From Asterionellopsis glacialis (Eukaryota; Bacillariophyta; Plagiogrammaphyceae; Rhaphoneidales; Asterionellopsidaceae), in NCBI GenBank assembly GCA_014885115.2, contig WKLE02001485.1:1-11789 (forward strand): 11,789 nucleotides of DNA, written 5' to 3'. Every line of letters begins with the position of its first letter. Within the stretch, counting starts at the first letter, position 1. A program made the translations under genes and the position numbers. Of the stretch, positions 8,500 to 11,789 are shown piece by piece. The notes under the pieces were generated by a model. That model worked only from the letters and a program-made list of their open reading frames with translations, did not search any database and was not told the DNA's origin.

Positions 8500-9098
8500 T
8501 CCTTCACTCCTCTTCTTGTTATAACATACATGTCATTCTTGGAAGCACAAATAATGCTCTACCCTGTCTGTGTGTGTGTGTGATTGGGTAATTTTCAAAA
8601 ATTCTGTTTGGTCCATCTAGAAATACGTAACTTTCCGTACAAGACAGCTGCCAAACATCACTCCTCTCGTCGACACCCATAACCAATAGCAGCTGTCGCT
8701 CGTACCTGTACCTGTATTAGTCTACCTAATTATTATATTACTGCATACAGTATGCCTATTTAGTTAGTTACTAAATTCGTGCCAGTCACTGGTACAGTAT
8801 GTACTGTAAGTTCTACGTGAGGGAGTGTCTGGACACAAGAGACAATAATCGACGCGAGAAGTTTCTTCCGCCTTTCAACTCCGACTAGAGAGCTTTCTCT
8901 CTCTCTGTAGAGAGTAGTCCCAGAAAAGGAATATTGTAGGAAGAGTTACATACGTAGGTTTACTGTAACGCAAGTCAGTCCAACCAGCCATTAGTGTCGA
9001 GTAGAAAATGCACCATAATATTATTATAGATATTCCATCATCGTTCCGGCGGGCGCATCAGATATATTGAATACCGGTACGATCTTATCGTTGATATC

Positions 9099-9118
9099 TG
9101 TACCAGGTACCTGGTACA
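9099..9118. repeat. Perfect 20-bp palindrome TGTACCAGGT/ACCTGGTACA
   Basis: All 20 bases equal their reverse complement. It belongs to the same GTACC family as 312-333 and 986-1000. It lies about 310 bp upstream of the KH gene start. Function unknown. Confidence 0.65.
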
Positions 9119-9282
9119 AAGTAGGCAAGTATAATACAAGTACCCGAAGTTTTAGCAGGGGATCACGTCTGAAAGAAGGCACATGCACCTGCACATGCAT
9201 GGAAGGTGACTGACAAGCTCCAAGTTCTCTGTGATTGGTGTGGCTGAATTCATTCGGCGGCTCTCGACAGATAGTTCTATCC

Positions 9283-9374
9283 GACTACTCTAGCTAGAGA
9301 GACTACTCTACTCTAGTCCTAGAGCTACATCATCCATCATCCATCCAGTGTCGTTCTCTAGTAGAGACTAGTCT
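9283..9374. repeat. CTAG-rich palindromic stretch in KH gene leader
   Basis: The stretch holds the 12-bp palindrome CTCTAGCTAGAG (9288-9299), a direct repeat GACTACTCTA (9283-9292 and 9301-9310) and the 10-bp palindrome AGACTAGTCT (9365-9374). It lies 50-145 bp upstream of the KH start, so it is either promoter or 5' untranslated region, where it could fold into hairpins. Confidence 0.45.
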
Positions 9375-9425
9375 AGTCCATCGGTCTCTGTTGTATTCTC
9401 TTGACTCTCTGCTGTCATACATACC

Positions 9426-11393
9426 ATGACGCCCAATGGCGGAACAACGATAGCATCCATGTCTGCGACAGACAGTAATGTTGTCAAGGATGTCACTCTT
9501 TCCTCTTCCACAGCACCAACCACTTCTACAACTACTACTACTATTAATAATAATGGTTCCATTCCACAAACATCATTCAAAGCATCTACAAGTACTACAC
9601 CAGCAACAATATCATCATCATCATTGACGACACCAACAAAGAAACCACCACGAAACAATAATAATAATAATAATAATAATAATAAAGGATCGCGTCAAAC
9701 CAACAAACAATCTACGACCCGATCTACATCCACGACGACGTTTGACAATGACAATACTACTACTAATAACAAAAACAACAACATGACAACAACACCAACA
9801 ACAAATACTACTACTCATAATAATCCTAATACGACAGCCTTCTTGGAACGTCATAATCTAGTATTGCCACCATTGGCATCGTTACATACGATTGCCATGA
9901 AATCACCAGCCCTGTTACATCCCCAAGTCACCTTGACATGTTACATTCCTACCAATTCCGTAGGGGCCGTAATTGGACGGAAAGGATCGACCGTCTTGCA
10001 AATACAAAAATATGCACAATCGCATACCTGTCATGCCAAAGGTGGTGGTCCTGTTCGTGTCAGTATTGTTGGACACGCAACGACTGAAACCACCAATACA
10101 GATACACAACAACAATCTCAATCACAACAACAATCTCACACGGATACACATTCCGAAGGATCAGGTGGTGGTGGTGCTGGTGGTAATGTTAATCATAATA
10201 ACAACACAAGTCCGCATTCTCCTACACCACATTCCCATTCCCATTCCCATGCAGGCACAGCAAACCCAGGTGCATCATCCGCTTCATCTTCATCGGTCCC
10301 ATATACGTATTCACCATTGGACATGTCAAGTCCTCATTGGACACCGGTTGTCATTCGTGCTGATCCATGTGCTGCCTTGGCTGCTGCCCAACGATTACAA
10401 ACCATGGTACAGGGTGACTTTGATGATGTCGTATTGGATTTGCCTATTTCACGATCCCGACATGCAGCCTTGGTGGGCAAACGAGGATTCATCTTGGCCA
10501 ACCTAAGTGCCGATACACAAGTTCGTATCATGGTCCCTCGACGTGATTTACGACATGATGTCATACAATTGGAAGGTGAATTGCACAATGTCCAAACCTG
10601 TTTAGAACGAGTCTTGTCCTTGGCCATGATGGAATCCAATACAACAACAACAACAACAACAACAACTACTACTACTAATAATAATAATACGTCTACTTCT
10701 ACAACAACGACAACCACAGCAGCAGCAACAACAACAAACAATGCCAATACCACTACTACTACTACTACCACGACTGCTGCTGCTTCAACATCTTCCACTG
10801 GTGGTGGCAGTGGTGGCAGTGGTAATCACAAAAAGAATCCAAATACATTAAAAAAAGAGAAACAAACCAATACCAATCATCATCAGGAGGACCATTATCA
10901 GTATTCCGAATCCATGTCAATTCATGTATCACCTCCACAAACAAAATTACGTAGTATTGGACGTAAAACGGATACCTTGATTAAACGCAAACGTATAGGA
11001 GATTCGGAATGGTTGTTGAGTGTATCAGGTACTACAACTGATCAAGTGACAATGGCCATGGAATTGTTGGAAAAATGGCATCAAGATGCCTTGCTAGTAT
11101 CTGTATCATCGTCAGACAATCATACTCCTACCAATCCGACTGGTACTAGTACAAAAGGTAACGCAACGACGTCATCCTCTTCCTCCCCATTACGGTCACA
11201 ACCATCACAATCAAGATCATCCAAACGTGGTGGTGGATATGCATCTTCGAAACGAAAGAATACCAATCATCGAAACAACAACAACAACAACAACAACAAC
11301 AATACTACTACTACTAATAATAATAATGCCACAACAATGACAACATCTTCGACAGGAGGACCAACTGGAGGGGGAGGGGGTGATCATCATTAA
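9426..11393 (+). CDS. Triple-KH-domain RNA-binding protein, 655 aa
   Basis: This is a single open exon; an in-frame TGA at 9402-9404 with no start between fixes the ATG at 9426. KH domains are single-stranded RNA or DNA binding folds. KH1 (about 166-328) has TCYIPTNSVGAVIGRKGSTV with GRKG at 184-187. Its last strand and helix (TPVVIRADPCAALAAAQRLQ, about 306-325) come only after an insert of about 85 residues rich in Thr, Gln, His, Ser and Gly. KH2 (about 334-400) is compact, with GKRG at 351-354. KH3 (about 495-555) has GRKT at 512-515 in place of GxxG. The rest is disordered: Thr/Asn tracts (30-136, 405-452), Gly/Ser (459-466) and a basic then Asn-rich tail (SKRGGGYASSKRK, 599-611). The layout recalls PCBP/FUBP-type multi-KH regulators, so a role in mRNA stability, splicing or translation is likely, but no orthologue is assigned. 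Confidence 0.87.
   Translation: MTPNGGTTIASMSATDSNVVKDVTLSSSTAPTTSTTTTTINNNGSIPQTSFKASTSTTPATISSSSLTTPTKKPPRNNNNNNNNNNKGSRQTNKQSTTRSTSTTTFDNDNTTTNNKNNNMTTTPTTNTTTHNNPNTTAFLERHNLVLPPLASLHTIAMKSPALLHPQVTLTCYIPTNSVGAVIGRKGSTVLQIQKYAQSHTCHAKGGGPVRVSIVGHATTETTNTDTQQQSQSQQQSHTDTHSEGSGGGGAGGNVNHNNNTSPHSPTPHSHSHSHAGTANPGASSASSSSVPYTYSPLDMSSPHWTPVVIRADPCAALAAAQRLQTMVQGDFDDVVLDLPISRSRHAALVGKRGFILANLSADTQVRIMVPRRDLRHDVIQLEGELHNVQTCLERVLSLAMMESNTTTTTTTTTTTTNNNNTSTSTTTTTTAAATTTNNANTTTTTTTTTAAASTSSTGGGSGGSGNHKKNPNTLKKEKQTNTNHHQEDHYQYSESMSIHVSPPQTKLRSIGRKTDTLIKRKRIGDSEWLLSVSGTTTDQVTMAMELLEKWHQDALLVSVSSSDNHTPTNPTGTSTKGNATTSSSSSPLRSQPSQSRSSKRGGGYASSKRKNTNHRNNNNNNNNNNTTTTNNNNATTMTTSSTGGPTGGGGGDHH
10639..10787 (+). 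repeat. Thr/Asn/Ala trinucleotide tract in KH gene
   Basis: ACA, ACT, AAT and GCA/GCT triplet runs encode long Thr, Asn and Ala stretches between KH2 and KH3. Similar in-frame tracts lie at about 9656-9685 (AAT, Asn run) and 11273-11329 (AAC/ACT/AAT). The runs are triplet-based, so length change would preserve the frame. Confidence 0.75.
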
Positions 11394-11789
11394 TATCAAA
11401 AACAACAACAACAACAACAACAACAAGAATACAATGATAACGCTAACAAAACTTCTCAAGTAAACTAGCTAGTGTAGCTATCCCATCCCCTTTATATAAA
11501 ACAATCAAAAATGACAAATAAAAACAGTAGGGGAAAGATGAAACAAAAAAAAATGGGGAAGAACAAAAAAAAAAAGGGGACGCACTCTACCGTAACGACT
11601 ACAAAGACAGTAAAGCTACTACTACTACTACTACTACTATTATTATTATAATTCAAAGGAAACAAGAGTACAGCATAGTATGGATTATACTATCAAATAC
11701 AGGGTATCTAATGTAATAACACGTAAGAATGTATCTTGGGTTGGAACTATTACATGTAAAGGGGATACAGTAGGTAGTCTGTGAAAGAT
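11394..11789 (+). terminator. 3' flank of the KH gene
   Basis: No gene is seen. An AAC repeat (about 11398-11427) begins right after the stop and continues the coding low-complexity pattern into the untranslated region. AATAAA at 11517-11522, about 124 bases after the stop, is a candidate polyadenylation signal. Poly-A runs interrupted by G runs follow (about 11540-11580), then an ACT/ATT microsatellite (about 11616-11650). The remainder shows nothing recognisable. Confidence 0.45.

Larger units (their letters stand above)
8287..9425. promoter_or_regulatory. Divergent intergenic region between MSH6 and the KH gene
   Basis: This 1.1-kb gene-free stretch must hold the promoters of both flanking genes. 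On the MSH6 side are a GTGTT short tandem repeat (about 8324-8341), the E2F-like site (8490-8499), a GT dinucleotide tract (about 8564-8582) and an inverted CCAAT (8583-8587). In the middle are a 9-bp inverted repeat GACAGCTGC/GCAGCTGTC (8643-8651, 8689-8697) and several GTACC motifs (8702-8713, 8789-8808). On the KH side are a 20-bp palindrome (9099-9118), an inverted CCAAT (9234-9238) and CTAG-rich palindromes (9283-9374). Start sites cannot be placed from sequence alone. Confidence 0.5.

Noticed and set aside
8307..8531. 74-codon minus-strand open frame ending 20 bp before the MSH6 start (possible upstream ORF)
   Set aside because: It contains the E2F-like site and is in a different frame; if the site is in the promoter, this frame is probably not transcribed. 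No recognisable protein.
10334..10798. Val-rich minus-strand frame opposite the KH gene
   Set aside because: The Val runs come from the complement of ACA/AAC triplets; the plus strand encodes clear KH domains.

Overview
The window looks like nuclear DNA of a stramenopile, most likely a diatom. The grounds are short GT-AG introns (133, 152 and 109 bp), spliced genes with long Asn/Thr/Ser/Asp low-complexity inserts, a MutS homologue with a plant-type Tudor domain, and two copies of a domain I recognise from memory as the diatom-rich DUF6824 family. No search was run, so species is unassigned. There is no sign of bacterial, organellar or viral sequence and no RNA gene was found.

Layout. Positions 1-1403 hold no convincing gene. 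This stretch has a cluster of a short repeated sequence (425-881), several GTACC/GGTAC palindromes, and the likely promoter and 5' leader of the first gene. Positions 1404-3240 (+) are a two-exon gene for a 567-residue protein with two DUF6824-like domains behind an N-terminal Pro/Glu-Gln repeat. After 153 bp comes the 3' end of a convergent gene, 3394-8286 (-). It has three exons and encodes a 1543-residue MSH6, the mismatch-recognition partner of MSH2, complete from PIP box to ATPase. Positions 8287-9425 are a shared divergent intergenic region; an E2F-type site lies about 200 bp upstream of the MSH6 start. Positions 9426-11393 (+) are an intronless 655-residue protein with three KH-type RNA-binding domains separated by Thr/Asn/Gln/Ser tracts. 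The last 396 bases are its 3' flank, with AAC and ACT microsatellites.

The three genes do not form an obvious pathway. MSH6 is replication-coupled DNA repair, the KH protein is probably post-transcriptional RNA regulation, and the DUF6824 protein has no known function. The most useful observations are the Tudor domain plus PIP box in this MSH6, the E2F-like site in front of it, the tandem DUF6824 architecture with an intron whose retention would remove the second domain, the KH1 domain split by an insert of about 85 residues, and the 425-881 repeat cluster, which looks like decayed mobile-element (MITE-like) sequence. I see no clear evidence of a wholly new biological system.
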